Assembly: GCF_022921115.1 (NCBI RefSeq) | Contig: NZ_CP095075.1 | Location: 992,001-1,056,000 of the forward strand | Origin: Halobacillus amylolyticus | GTDB taxonomy: Bacteria; Bacillota; Bacilli; Bacillales; Halobacillaceae | DNA length: 64,000 bases | Direction: 5' to 3' | Part shown: in pieces, positions 37,833 to 48,400 of the stretch | Layout: the number at the start of each line of letters is the position of its first letter | Position numbering within the stretch: the stretch's first letter is position 1 | Notes under the pieces: generated by a model | Database searches by the model: none | Told to the model about the DNA's origin: nothing | What the model saw: the letters and a program-made list of their open reading frames with translations, nothing else | Translations under genes and position numbers: made by a program

Positions 37833-38370
37833 ATTGTTGTTTTTTAGGAGATGTCGTTCCTTTATCATGAGAGATTTTTTCTATCTTAAAAGTAATGATA
37901 TCTTCTTTTCTTGAAGTTTGATCGAATCCACTATTGATGAGCACTCTTTGTGAGGGAATATTTCCTTTAGCACATTCGGCTTCTACACCTTTAACACCTG
38001 GTTGTTGAAAAGCCCAGTTACATATTGCCTTTACAGCCTCTGTAGCAAAGCCTTGATTGCGTTTTGAGATAACAACCTGGTAACCAATCTCAAGTACCCC
38101 ATCCCTTCCCTTCCCTTTAAATCCAATATCACCAAGAATCTCTTCTGCGTTTCGGTCAACCATCACCCATGGCCCATAACCCAACTCATTTTGGTTTTTT
38201 TCTAACATCTCTACGTATAGAGGTAATATCGCTTTTAAACCATCGTGCGGCCAGTTCTCATCCCACGGCAATTGAAAAGTGTGGTAAAAAACGAGAGGCT
38301 TTTTTATAATCAATTGCGCTAAATCAATTGAGATGGGTATAAATCTTATACGACTCGTCAAAAACTCCAT
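37831..38370 (-). CDS. GNAT-family N-acetyltransferase, RimJ/RimL type
   Basis: 179 aa. The fold is seen in GDIGFKGKGRDGVLEIGYQV and the acetyl-CoA loop RNQGFATEAVKAI, then the C-terminal NIPSQRVLINSGF typical of RimJ/RimL-like enzymes. Substrate unknown. It is an extra gene compared with B. subtilis at this place. Ends at a shared terminator. Confidence 0.8.
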   Translation of the reverse strand: MEFLTSRIRFIPISIDLAQLIIKKPLVFYHTFQLPWDENWPHDGLKAILPLYVEMLEKNQNELGYGPWVMVDRNAEEILGDIGFKGKGRDGVLEIGYQVVISKRNQGFATEAVKAICNWAFQQPGVKGVEAECAKGNIPSQRVLINSGFDQTSRKEDIITFKIEKISHDKGTTSPKKQQ

Positions 38371-38444
38371 CTAATGTCACTCCTTTTCAGCTGATACAGT
38401 GCTATCTACTTACTCTTACGATCCATTTACCCTTTTATAAGTTA

Positions 38445-38484
38445 TTAAAAAAGCAATTAGATTACAATAATAATCTAATTGCTA
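38445..38484 (-). terminator. Terminator after the DUF420 gene
   Basis: 13-bp stem AGCAATTAGATTA / TAATCTAATTGCT with a T-run on the minus strand. Confidence 0.85.
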
Positions 38485-38526
38485 TCTTGTCAGCCTAATT
38501 TGATAGAGTGTCCTGTGCTTCTGTTC

Positions 38527-38982
38527 TTAAAAGCCAAAAATAGCTTTCAGCATACTAGTGGTCGTCCCACCATCATAAATAATATATAACAGAAGGTACA
38601 CCATAACCCCCGTAACGGCTGTACTAAACCAAATAATACTCGTTATCGGCCCAACTTTACGGTGTTTAGGGATTTTCCTTTTGAAGCCTAACGTTAGCGA
38701 AACGATTCCAAATACTGCTCCTACAGTTGCCAGGATAATATGGAAAATCAGAAAAATCGTATAGAAAATTTTTAAATCATCTGGACCGCCAAAGCTCGTA
38801 TTTCCTACCAAGATCGTTCGGCTTACATAAATAACAAAAAATGTTAATGCACTAATAGAGGCGGCAATCATTGTAGCTCGATGTGCCTGAGGCCTATTTA
38901 TAGCAATTAATCGCCATCCAATAGCTACTAAAATGGCACTTAGTACGATGAAGAACGTACTTAATGTTGGTAATAATGGCAT
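38527..38982 (-). CDS. DUF420 membrane protein, YozB-like
   Basis: 151 aa with four to five helices. It contains conserved His and Arg residues near helix ends (AHRATMIAAS, KHRKVGPITS) as in DUF420. The family is often encoded with heme-copper oxidase or ctaG genes and may help oxidase assembly, which fits its place just downstream of ctaG here. The role is not established. Confidence 0.8.
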   Translation of the reverse strand: MPLLPTLSTFFIVLSAILVAIGWRLIAINRPQAHRATMIAASISALTFFVIYVSRTILVGNTSFGGPDDLKIFYTIFLIFHIILATVGAVFGIVSLTLGFKRKIPKHRKVGPITSIIWFSTAVTGVMVYLLLYIIYDGGTTTSMLKAIFGF

Positions 38983-39050
38983 GTGCTTTCTCCTTTTACA
39001 GTAAATCTCTAATGACTGGATATAATCATTTTATAAGACTGCTACCGGCA

Positions 39051-39950
39051 TCATGTATCGGTTTGGACATGAGTTGGCAATGGATCAATTGTATCCCTTT
39101 CACGATTAAACCAGCTGAAAAAGATATGGGCAATAATAGCACCAAAAATAATCTCTTGTGTAACCTTCATAATGATTCCACCAAGCTGCTGATCTTGAGT
39201 TATCGGCATTGAGGTAAAGTATTCAGGACCACTTAATTGATTTGATAAACCAGCCAGTACATCTGTCGGTACACATAAGCTCATCGCTTGGAGCCAGGCA
39301 CCTGATTGTGAATAAGTATCATAGAGTGGTGTCCCGGAGAAAATAATTAAACCACAGGCTGGCGTAATTAATACTCCATTAGCAAAAATAAAACCAATTT
39401 TTAAAATCGGGCTCATCCGATCAGTTTCTTCAATAGGAGGATAGACAGCCAACCACATACAAAAGGCCGTAAACAATATAACCGTAGTAATCACCGCATG
39501 GGCAATTTCGCTTGATTTAGCGTAATCGAATATATCTGGCATATGATAGATGGAAAACAATCCATTAAATAATAATAAAGAGATTAACGGCCTTGTTAAC
39601 AGTCGTAAAACGGAACTGAGTACTGGAACATCAAAAACCTTTTTCCAAATCCACACAGGAATACCTTTAATGACTAGGAGTGGGAATAGTAAGTAATATA
39701 GTGCCATTTGAATCATGTGTGCTGTAAACATGATATGGGCCATTAAATCTATTGGAGCTCCTTTTATAATGTATAACAGAACCATGCCACTATAAAACAT
39801 AACCTGTTGAAAAGTGGTAGGCTTTGATTCTCCTTGCTTCCGTTTTGGACCAGTGATTATGAAGTAAACGATAGAAAGTACTAAAACAAATAGCAAATAA
39901 TAGGGACTCCACAAAGCTCGAAACCCGAATATTTGAAGTTCTAACCACAT
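39051..39950 (-). CDS. ctaG: Cytochrome c oxidase assembly factor CtaG
   Basis: 299 aa polytopic caa3_CtaG family protein with about seven helices. It has AHMIQMALYYLLFPLL and ITQDQQLGGIIMK, the family's His- and Met-rich stretches probably involved in copper handling. In B. subtilis CtaG is needed for active caa3 oxidase. It lies downstream of ctaF, from which it is separated by a terminator and about 235 bases. Confidence 0.92.
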   Translation of the reverse strand: MWLELQIFGFRALWSPYYLLFVLVLSIVYFIITGPKRKQGESKPTTFQQVMFYSGMVLLYIIKGAPIDLMAHIMFTAHMIQMALYYLLFPLLVIKGIPVWIWKKVFDVPVLSSVLRLLTRPLISLLLFNGLFSIYHMPDIFDYAKSSEIAHAVITTVILFTAFCMWLAVYPPIEETDRMSPILKIGFIFANGVLITPACGLIIFSGTPLYDTYSQSGAWLQAMSLCVPTDVLAGLSNQLSGPEYFTSMPITQDQQLGGIIMKVTQEIIFGAIIAHIFFSWFNRERDTIDPLPTHVQTDT

Positions 39951-40151
39951 AGGTATCTCACCTCAGATTAAGTATATACTTGATACTCTTCCATTTTATC
40001 TAACTTTCGCCTAAAACACGAGTCTTGTCTGCTATCTTTTTTATTGTTCATAATTTAGACATAACTAAACGCTGGAAAGGTGTAAGCACACACTCTGGAA
40101 GTAATGACAAATAGGAGGAAATTCATCTTTTCTCACACCTTCTAACATAAG

Positions 40152-40181
40152 AAAAAGACCGGAAAATCCGGTCTTTTTTTC
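40152..40181 (-). terminator. Terminator after ctaF
   Basis: AAAGACCGGA / TCCGGTCTTT stem with T-run on the minus strand, closing the ctaBCDEF operon before ctaG. Confidence 0.9.
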
Positions 40182-40185
40182 TCAT

Positions 40186-40512
40186 TTACCACCAAATAAT
40201 AGTGGTAAAAGTAATAATCGTTAACGTTGCAACACCAATACCGCCATACATCATTACAGCAACCATATCATGTCCTTTATTCTTCATATGCATGAAATAG
40301 TACAACTGGAAAAGCACCTGCACCACGGCTAGTAAGAGCAGTGTAGGAATAAGGAAATAGGAGTTAACTTCCAACAGAACCATACCAAAAGCAACGAATG
40401 TGAACAGAATCATCATAATAAAACTAATCACTTGCTGTTTCATTTCTTCTTTATTCTGCTTTTTTTCAAAGTCCATTTGTTGACTAGGGGATTTTGAGTG
40501 ATTTGCCATCAT
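40186..40512 (-). CDS. ctaF: Cytochrome caa3 oxidase subunit IV
   Basis: 108 aa with three membrane helices and a basic N-terminal cytoplasmic stretch (KKQNKEEMKQQ). The middle contains QVLFQLYYFMHMKNKGHD, typical of subunit IV (COX4_pro). It starts right after the ctaE stop and is an accessory subunit of the oxidase. Confidence 0.92.
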   Translation of the reverse strand: MMANHSKSPSQQMDFEKKQNKEEMKQQVISFIMMILFTFVAFGMVLLEVNSYFLIPTLLLLAVVQVLFQLYYFMHMKNKGHDMVAVMMYGGIGVATLTIITFTTIIWW

Positions 40513-41136
40513 TTAACCCACCTTTCCCATCAGATATACGACAGTAAAGATAAAAACCCAAACAACATCAATGAAGTGCCAATAAAGACTGGCAATATAA
40601 AACTTTGGAGCATTGTAAAGGTTAAGTCCACGCTTTGAATTACGGATCATCAGTGCAACAATCCAAGATAACCCAAATAGTACGTGGCCACCATGGAAGC
40701 CAACTAAAGTATAGAAGGCAGATCCGAAGGCTGAGGATTGAAATGTAAATTCATACTCGTGTACATAATGCATGAACTCATAAATTTCGAAGCCTAAGAA
40801 AGCTAAGCCCAATAGTACGGTAATGCCGAGCCACAGCTGCATCTTACCAAAGTCGTTATTTTTCATGTGGTACATTGCATACACACTAGTTAGAGAACTC
40901 GTTAACAGGAGCATCGTCATAATAAATACGAGCTCAAGTCCAAATAAGTTCTCAGGTGTATTCTCTCCCATTGTTGAACCATTTAATGCAAGATACGTAC
41001 CAAATAAACTTGCAAAAAGTACGGTTTCACCGCCTAAGAAGAACCAAAAGCCAATAAATTTATTTTTTCCTTCAAGGGTGGCTTTTTCCGGCTCATGTGG
41101 CATTTGTTTAGGATTCAATACATCCTCATTACTCAT
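40513..41136 (-). CDS. ctaE: Cytochrome caa3 oxidase subunit III
   Basis: 207 aa, five membrane helices (the short bacterial form). The FWFFLGGETVLFASLFGTY start and VGFHGGHVLFGLSWI are characteristic, as is YWHFIDVVWVFIF at the C-terminus. Its ATG overlaps the ctaD stop by one base, so translation is probably coupled. Confidence 0.95.
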   Translation of the reverse strand: MSNEDVLNPKQMPHEPEKATLEGKNKFIGFWFFLGGETVLFASLFGTYLALNGSTMGENTPENLFGLELVFIMTMLLLTSSLTSVYAMYHMKNNDFGKMQLWLGITVLLGLAFLGFEIYEFMHYVHEYEFTFQSSAFGSAFYTLVGFHGGHVLFGLSWIVALMIRNSKRGLNLYNAPKFYIASLYWHFIDVVWVFIFTVVYLMGKVG

Positions 41137-42992
41137 TATTCGCCAGCCCCCTTCTCAAGATCTTCTTTATGAATATGGTGTCCAATGTCATCTTTCACTG
41201 AACGTGTAAGCATAGATCCAAGGGTGATCCCCATTCCAATAAACACGGCAATCAGCCACATTTTATTGTCAACTTGGTAGATGAACCCAAAACCTGCTAT
41301 AAACAGACCTAGTGACATCATGAACGGCAGAATGGATGGATTTGGCATATGAATATCACCAAGTGGTTCAGCTGGTGTCATACCCTTCTTACCTTCGCTT
41401 TTTTCCACCCATAATGCATCGAGCCCACGAACGAGTGGGGTTTGTTTGAAATTATAATGTGGTGGTGGTGAAGGAATCGACCATTCTAATGTACGCCCAT
41501 CCCATGGGTCCCCACTTGCCTGTTTTTCCTTTACGGCAGTGTAAACAATATTAATTAAGAAAACGAGTGTACCGATCGCCATTAAAAAGGCTCCTAATGT
41601 ACTCACTAAGTTTCCTGTGTCCAGCCCCTGATTTGTTTGGAAAGTCCAATAACGGCGTGGCATTCCCATTAAACCTAAGAAATGCTGAATAAAAAATGTT
41701 AGATGGAAGCCGATGAAGAATAGCCAGAATGTCCATTTACCTAATTTTTCATTTAGTACTTTGCCAAACATCTTCGGCCACCAGTAATGAAGGGAGGCAA
41801 AGATTCCAAAGACTAAACCACCAACGATTACGTAATGAAAGTGAGCTACAACAAAATAGGTATCATGGTACTGGTAGTCAGCAGCAGCTGCTGCCAGCAT
41901 AACCCCCGTCATACCACCAATGGTAAAGGTAGGAATAAAAGCTACCGACCACAGCATTGATGTGGTCATGCGAATACTTCCGCCCCACATCGTAAACATC
42001 CAGTTAAAAATCTTTATTCCGGTAGGGACTGCGATCGCCATTGTTGCTACAGCAAAAATGGAGTTAGCTATCGGTCCCATTCCAACGGTAAACATATGGT
42101 GTGCCCATACCATGAATCCTAAGAATCCAATCAGGACAGTTGCAAATACCATGGCTGAATATCCGAATAAACGCTTTTTAGAGAATGTAGAGAAAATTTC
42201 ACTAAATGCCCCAAATGCTGGCAGTATCAAGATATATACTTCTGGGTGTCCAAAGATCCAGAATAAGTGCTCCCAAATAATAGCATTACCGCCTAGAGCG
42301 ACGTCGAAGAATGCAGAGCCAAACATACGGTCAAACATCATTAGGAAAAGCCCGACAGTTAGTGCTGGAAATGCAAATAAGATAAGTGTACTTGTTACAA
42401 ATACTGTCCATGTAAATAACGGCATACGCATAAAGGTCATACCAGGAGCACGCATGTTAACGATCGTAACAAGAAAGTTGATACCACCAATAAGCGTCCC
42501 CGCCCCTGATATTTGAAGACCCATTACATAGTAATCTACACCATGACCCGGCGAGGTCGTCGAAAGTGGTGCATAGTTGGTCCATCCTGCATCTGGAGCT
42601 CCTCCAGTGAACCAGGAAACGTTAAGAATTAACCCACCAAATAAAAACAACCAAAATCCTAGTGAGTTTAAAAAAGGAAATGCAACATCACGTGCTCCGA
42701 TTTGTAATGGAACAACGGCATTCATAAAAGCAAATATAAGTGGCATGGCTGCTAAGAAAATCATTGTCGTACCATGCATTGTTATCATTTCATTATAAAG
42801 TCCAGCAGATATGAAGTCATTACTAGGCTCCATAAGTTGAATTCGAATTATCATCGCTTCAAGCCCACCGATTAGGAAGAAGAAACCACCTGAGACCAAG
42901 TAAAGATGTGCAATCTTTTTATGGTCCACCGTAGTTAAGTAATCCCAAATAGCAGCGCCGAGCCCACGATTTTGTGCAACAGCAGTACTCAC
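41136..42992 (-). CDS. ctaD: Cytochrome caa3 oxidase subunit I
   Basis: Catalytic subunit of the proton-pumping terminal oxidase with heme a and the heme a3-CuB centre. 618 aa, over 12 helices. Metal-ligand motifs are MHGTTMIFLAAMP (low-spin heme His), WIFGHPEVYILILPAFG (CuB and cross-linked His-Tyr), HHMFTVGM and YFVVAHFHYV. It has extra C-terminal helices and a long tail, as in Bacillus caa3 enzymes. Follows ctaC by 43 bases. Confidence 0.97.
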   Translation of the reverse strand: MSTAVAQNRGLGAAIWDYLTTVDHKKIAHLYLVSGGFFFLIGGLEAMIIRIQLMEPSNDFISAGLYNEMITMHGTTMIFLAAMPLIFAFMNAVVPLQIGARDVAFPFLNSLGFWLFLFGGLILNVSWFTGGAPDAGWTNYAPLSTTSPGHGVDYYVMGLQISGAGTLIGGINFLVTIVNMRAPGMTFMRMPLFTWTVFVTSTLILFAFPALTVGLFLMMFDRMFGSAFFDVALGGNAIIWEHLFWIFGHPEVYILILPAFGAFSEIFSTFSKKRLFGYSAMVFATVLIGFLGFMVWAHHMFTVGMGPIANSIFAVATMAIAVPTGIKIFNWMFTMWGGSIRMTTSMLWSVAFIPTFTIGGMTGVMLAAAAADYQYHDTYFVVAHFHYVIVGGLVFGIFASLHYWWPKMFGKVLNEKLGKWTFWLFFIGFHLTFFIQHFLGLMGMPRRYWTFQTNQGLDTGNLVSTLGAFLMAIGTLVFLINIVYTAVKEKQASGDPWDGRTLEWSIPSPPPHYNFKQTPLVRGLDALWVEKSEGKKGMTPAEPLGDIHMPNPSILPFMMSLGLFIAGFGFIYQVDNKMWLIAVFIGMGITLGSMLTRSVKDDIGHHIHKEDLEKGAGE

Positions 42993-43035
42993 GCTTTAAC
43001 CTCCCTTAAAACCTCTTTCTCACCATTTAAAGTCA

Positions 43036-44112
43036 TTATTCGTTACTACCTTCGTTGTTACTTCCCCCTGCAGATTCAGGAGTAATTTCAGAATGGTCTA
43101 ATTGCAGCAGATAGTCTGCGATTTTACTTGCTTCCTCTTCAGAAACTAAGTTTGCCGGCATTTGGTTACCAGGTTTAATTTCATGTGGGTTAGTAATCCA
43201 ATCCACTAAGTTTTCTTTTGTAGGATCAAGAATGCCTGCAATCATCGTACGGTTCCCAAAATTACTTAAATTGGGACCTACACCGGCAGCCGCGTTTCCA
43301 ATCGCATGACAGCTCATACAGTTGTTTTGGAACAATTCTTGACCTTCTTGAGCAGAAGCCGTTTCAGGTTGTGCTTCAGGATCGATATTTTGCATATCTT
43401 CCTTCCACTGTTCAAATTCTTCTGGACTTACCGCTATTACTTTGAAGTCCATTAATGAGTGGGAAGGTCCGCAAAGTTCAGCACATTGCCCCCAGTATAC
43501 GCCTTCCTCAAAGGCTTCTAAGTACATCGTGTTTACGTTCTCACCCGGGTTAGTATCCATTTTCCCAGCTATGGATGGAACCCAGAATGAGTGAATAACA
43601 TCACTCGATTTCATGTCTAAGTACACACGTTCACCAGTTGGTATATAAAGGTCCTGGCTTGTAGCTATTTCCTGATCAGCATAATTAAAATGCCACCAGT
43701 ATTGATTTCCAGTTACTTCAATAGTCAAAGCATCTTCATTACTCTGACCAGATTTGTCTGCTAAATCAAATGTCGCCTGAACAGTAGGAACAGCCAAGAC
43801 TAGAAGTAAAATAATCGGTATAACTGTCCAAATTATTTCTAAGGCTTTATTTCCTTCTGTTTGTTTAGGAATGAAATCTTCCTGTCCCTTCTTTCGACGA
43901 TACCGAATAAGTACAAACGTGTAAATCGCCATAACGATAACGAATACAAAAAGCATGATCGCAATACTGATCATCATTAGATCAAATATTAATTCCGATC
44001 CGTATCCTTCTGGCTTAAGTGCACTAATGTTATCAACTCCACATCCTGATAGGATGAGAGTTAATGCACCGAAAAAGATTAAAGAACGAAAATTTCGCAT
44101 CCAACCTCTCAT
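43036..44112 (-). CDS. ctaC: Cytochrome caa3 oxidase subunit II with cytochrome c domain
   Basis: Electron-entry subunit. 358 aa: a lipoprotein-type signal peptide (LTLILSGC), two membrane helices, a cupredoxin CuA domain with YWGQCAELCGPSHSLM, and a fused C-terminal cytochrome c domain with heme motif CMSCH and axial Met in NQMPAN. The fusion defines the caa3 type. The ATG at 44112 has AGAGAGGT about 8 bases upstream; an upstream TTG/ATG gives 11 extra residues without family support. Confidence 0.96.
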   Translation of the reverse strand: MRGWMRNFRSLIFFGALTLILSGCGVDNISALKPEGYGSELIFDLMMISIAIMLFVFVIVMAIYTFVLIRYRRKKGQEDFIPKQTEGNKALEIIWTVIPIILLLVLAVPTVQATFDLADKSGQSNEDALTIEVTGNQYWWHFNYADQEIATSQDLYIPTGERVYLDMKSSDVIHSFWVPSIAGKMDTNPGENVNTMYLEAFEEGVYWGQCAELCGPSHSLMDFKVIAVSPEEFEQWKEDMQNIDPEAQPETASAQEGQELFQNNCMSCHAIGNAAAGVGPNLSNFGNRTMIAGILDPTKENLVDWITNPHEIKPGNQMPANLVSEEEASKIADYLLQLDHSEITPESAGGSNNEGSNE

Positions 44113-44185
44113 TGAGTGATACCTCTCTTTCTCTTTTGAAATCAATCTTATATTTTGGAACTAACTCCTATAGGAGATAGTTACA

Positions 44186-45124
44186 TTAAAAAGGAAATGA
44201 TAATGTGACTAGCACCATCGTTAAGAATAGGATTGTCAAATAGTTTAAAGAATAAACAAACATCCATTTTGCCCACTTATAGTCGTCTTTCATTATGAAG
44301 CCGGCCATTCCTAAAACTAACCAACCAAAAGACAGTGCAAAGGCCACACCTAAAAATATACTTCCTAATGAAACTAAGTAAATTGGCAATGGCAAGAGGC
44401 ACGCCACGTAAACGACCATTTGCCGTTTCGTCATTTTGAAGCCATGTACAACAGGCAGCATTGGAATTCCCGCTGCTTTGTAGTCATCTTTCTTTCTCAT
44501 AGCTAAAGCTAAAAAGTGCGGTGTCTGCCAAATAAACATGATCAAAAATAAAATGATAGCTTCTAATCGCAGTCCCGGTTCAATAGCAGCCCAGCCAATT
44601 AGAGGCGGAACAGCACCAGAAAAGCTACCGATAACTGTGTTAATAGTGTACTTCCTTTTGGACCACATTGTATAAAGGACAACATAGACAAACCAGCCGA
44701 ATGCCCCGAATAGCGCGGCTTCGACAGTTGTGAATAACAGAATAATAAAACCAAGGCTTGTGACACTAATCCCCATCCATTTAATTACGTTTAACGGAAT
44801 AGTTCCAGTAACGGTTGGACGAGTAACTGTACGGGACATTAAGTGATCAATATCTCTATCATACCAGTTATTTATGATACATCCACCAGCAATTAGGAAA
44901 GCGGTTCCGAACATTGTCAAAATAAATGTCAGCCAGTGTTCAGTAAAGCTTGCTCCTGTAAAATACATCGCAAGCCAAAAACCTGTAAAAGTTGTAATTA
45001 AATTGGAGTTTATAATTCCGACTTTAATTAAGCTTTTTATATCAGCTATCATAGAAGTTTCACGGACAGTCGACTTATTTATCATCTGTGAAGCTGCAGA
45101 ATCAACTGTTCTTGGATTATCCAT
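44186..45124 (-). CDS. ctaB: Protoheme IX farnesyltransferase (heme O synthase)
   Basis: UbiA-type membrane prenyltransferase that turns heme B into heme O, the precursor of heme A used by CtaD. 312 aa, about nine helices. The Asp-rich substrate motif is NNWYDRDIDHLMSRTVTRP. It heads the ctaB-C-D-E-F unit. The heme A synthase gene ctaA, normally divergent from ctaB, is not in this window. Confidence 0.95.
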   Translation of the reverse strand: MDNPRTVDSAASQMINKSTVRETSMIADIKSLIKVGIINSNLITTFTGFWLAMYFTGASFTEHWLTFILTMFGTAFLIAGGCIINNWYDRDIDHLMSRTVTRPTVTGTIPLNVIKWMGISVTSLGFIILLFTTVEAALFGAFGWFVYVVLYTMWSKRKYTINTVIGSFSGAVPPLIGWAAIEPGLRLEAIILFLIMFIWQTPHFLALAMRKKDDYKAAGIPMLPVVHGFKMTKRQMVVYVACLLPLPIYLVSLGSIFLGVAFALSFGWLVLGMAGFIMKDDYKWAKWMFVYSLNYLTILFLTMVLVTLSFPF

Positions 45125-45454
45125 CGAAATATCTTCCCTCCTTCTACCTTTTATAGCATAGTCAAAAAAGCTATAAAAAAGTCATGATTCCCCATATTAG
45201 TAAACATTTCATGAGAAACATCAAAATAATTGTATCATGGAATTTAAGTTCTATCTATTTCTATATCACAATTTTATTAAAATGTGACAATTATGTGAAC
45301 CACCTCTGAAGGGGCTTTACAGCTATTTATATAATAAAGCTAAAATTACACACCTTTATATTTCTAGCAAATTAATGGAAACAATGCAAGTTTTTTTGGG
45401 ATAAAATTTAATTTAAAAACCCGGCTCATTTTCGGAGCCAGGTTTTTATTAGTT
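45125..45454. promoter_or_regulatory. ctaB upstream region; no ctaA, with TGTGA motifs and the pycA terminator
   Basis: About 330 bases between ctaB and pycA. It holds a pycA terminator (45413-45448, stem AACCTGGCTC / GAGCCGGGTT) and, around 45265-45302, several TGTGA/TCACA motifs that could be ResD- or Fnr/Rex-type sites controlling ctaB. No coding region is evident. The factor is not identifiable from sequence alone. Confidence 0.4.
45413..45448 (-). terminator. Terminator after pycA
   Basis: AACCTGGCTC / GAGCCGGGTT stem (one G-T/A-C mismatch) followed by a T-run on the minus strand. Confidence 0.85.
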
Positions 45455-48400
45455 TTATTTAAATTCAATGAGTAAATCTCCGACATGGATCGCTTCATTG
45501 TTTTCTACATAAATATCTTTAATTTCACCATCGAAAGGTGCTTGGACCGTTGTTTCCATCTTCATTGCCTCTGTAATCATGAGATGGTCACCTTTTTTGA
45601 CTTTCTCACCTTTCTCAGAAATTACTTTAACCACTGTTCCAGGCATGCTCGCTCCAATATGCTTGGTGTTGGATTTATCAGCTTTCGGCCGTTCCTGAAC
45701 CGTAGCTTTCACATTTAAGTCTTTAATGACCACTTCACGAGGCTGACCATTCAACTCAAAATAGATCGTTCTCGTTCCATCAACTTGTGCCTCTCCAATA
45801 GAAACAAGTTTCACGATCAATGTTTTTCCTTGTTCAATTTCAACTTCAATCTCTTCACCCAGACGCATCCCATAAAAGAACGTTGGAGTATCGAGAACTG
45901 ACATATCTCCATACTGCTCTGTAAACTTCTGGTGATCCATAAAGACTTTTGGATACAAAGCATGACTGATCAAATCAAAACTCGTCACTTGTCTGTCTAA
46001 GGTGTGGAACAAAGTTTCTTTTAGTTCTTTGAAATCTACAGGATCTAGTAGTTCACCAGGACGAACTTTTATCGGCTGTCTTCCTTTTAAGATAATTCCT
46101 TGCAGTTCGGATGGGAACCCTTCATGTGGTTGACCTAAATGACCTTGGAAAAGTTCAACAACACTATCAGGGAATGCCAAGGATTCCCCTTGCTCATATA
46201 CGTCATCTTCATTTAGGTCATTTTGTACCATAAACAAGGCCATGTCCCCGACAACTTTTGAGGACGGCGTAACTTTTACGAGATCACCAAACATATCGTT
46301 TACTCTACGATACATATTCTTTACTTCATCCCAACGATCGGCTAAGCCCACAGCACGTGCTTGCTGCTGTAAATTACTATATTGTCCACCAGGCATTTCA
46401 TGATGGTAAACCTCTGTATGCGGAGCCATCATGCCACTCTCGAAGTCTTTGTAAAACTTCCTCGTATCTTCCCAGTAATGGCCTAACTGTTCATAGGCGG
46501 ATATATTTACATTCGGCTTACGCTCATTACCTTCTAGCGCGTAGTAGAGGCTGTTTGCACTTGGTTGAGAGGTAAGACCTGCCATAGAGCCGGTTGCGAC
46601 ATCGACAACATCCACACCAGCCTCAATCGCTTTTGCGTACGTAAAGATCCCATTACCGCTTGTATCATGTGTGTGCAAATGAATAGGTATATCAACTGTA
46701 TCCTTCAAGCTGGAAATGAGCTGGTAAGCTGCCTCAGGTTTAAGCAGCCCTGCCATATCTTTAATTCCAAGAATATGAGCACCTGCATCTTGCAGTTCTT
46801 TTGCTAAGTTTTGATAATATTTAAGGTCATACTTTGGTCTAGAAGCATCCATAATATCTCCTGTATAGCACATGGCCGCCTCTGCCACCTTATTATTTTC
46901 ACGTACAGCATTAATTGTCAATTTCATGCCTTCGACCCAGTTTAAACTATCGAAAATTCTAAATACATCAATTCCTGCATGTGAGCTCTTTTCCACAAAC
47001 TCACGAATGAGGTTATCTGGATAGTTTTTATATCCTACAGCATTAGAGGCACGCAACAACATTTGGAAAAGGACATTAGGAGATTTTTCTCTAAGTTTAA
47101 GCAATCTTTCCCAAGGATCTTCATTAAGGAAGCGGTAGGAAACATCAAAGGTTGCCCCTCCCCACATTTCAAGGGAGAATAGATTAGGCAATAATCGTGA
47201 AGTCGGCTCTGCGATTGTTTGCAGATCCTTCGTTCTTACTCTAGTTGCAAGTAACGACTGATGAGCATCACGGAAAGTTGTATCTGTTAAAAGGACTTCA
47301 TTCTGCTGCTTCAGCCATTCTGCCAAGCCTTCAGGGCCTCTTTCATCTAAAATTTGCTTTGTACCCTTAGGTATCTCTTCTGAATACTTTACTCGCGGAA
47401 TCCGAGGTTTAGGGATCGTAGGCTTCTTCCTGCTCCCCTGACCTTCAAACCCATTTACAGTGCGGTCAGCAATATAAGTGAGCATTTTTGTTCCACGGTC
47501 TTTCCGCTTAGGAAATACAAATAATTCCGGTGAGCGATCAATAAATGTTGTATTATATTCACCTGATTGAAACTGATTATGCTGAATCACATTTTCTAGG
47601 AAAGGAATGTTTGTTTTAATTCCACGAATACGAAATTCTTTTAAATTACGTACCATTTTATGTGCTGCTTGATCAAAGGTTAATGCCCATGTTGATAGTT
47701 TCACAAGCAAGGAATCATAGTAGGGAGAAATGACAGCACCCTGGTATCCATTTCCAGCATCAAGACGAACACCAAATCCACCGCCTGTACGATAGGCCAT
47801 TATTTTCCCAGTATCAGGCATGAAATTGTTAAGCGGATCCTCTGTAGTTACACGTGACTGTATCGCATACCCGTGCGTACGGATTTTCTCTTGCACAGGC
47901 ACACCGACTTGCTCACTATGTAGGGCATGACCTTCTGCAATTAAAATCTGTGTCTGAACAATATCGACACCCGTGATCATTTCAGTAATGGTATGCTCTA
48001 CTTGAACACGCGGATTCACTTCAATAAAATAAAATTCTTCGCCGGTAACTAGAAACTCCACAGTACCAGCATTTACATAGTTCACATTATTCATTAGTTT
48101 AACAGCTGCATCACATATTTTCTCTCTTATCTCATTACTAACAGATACACTAGGTGCAACCTCAACCACTTTTTGATGTCGGCGCTGAACAGAACAATCT
48201 CTTTCATATAAATGGACAATTTGCCCATCAAAATCACCAAGTATTTGCACCTCAATATGCTTAGGTTCTTCGATAAGTTTTTCAACGTAGACTTCTTCAC
48301 TGCCAAAGGCTGCTTTTGCTTCAGAACGGGCTCGGTCATACGCATCCTCAAGCGTTTCCGCATTTCGGACAATCCGCATTCCACGACCGCCGCCTCCCAT

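Noticed and set aside
41920..42516. 198-codon plus-strand frame opposite ctaD
   Set aside because: Antisense shadow of a conserved gene; its composition mirrors ctaD codon use.
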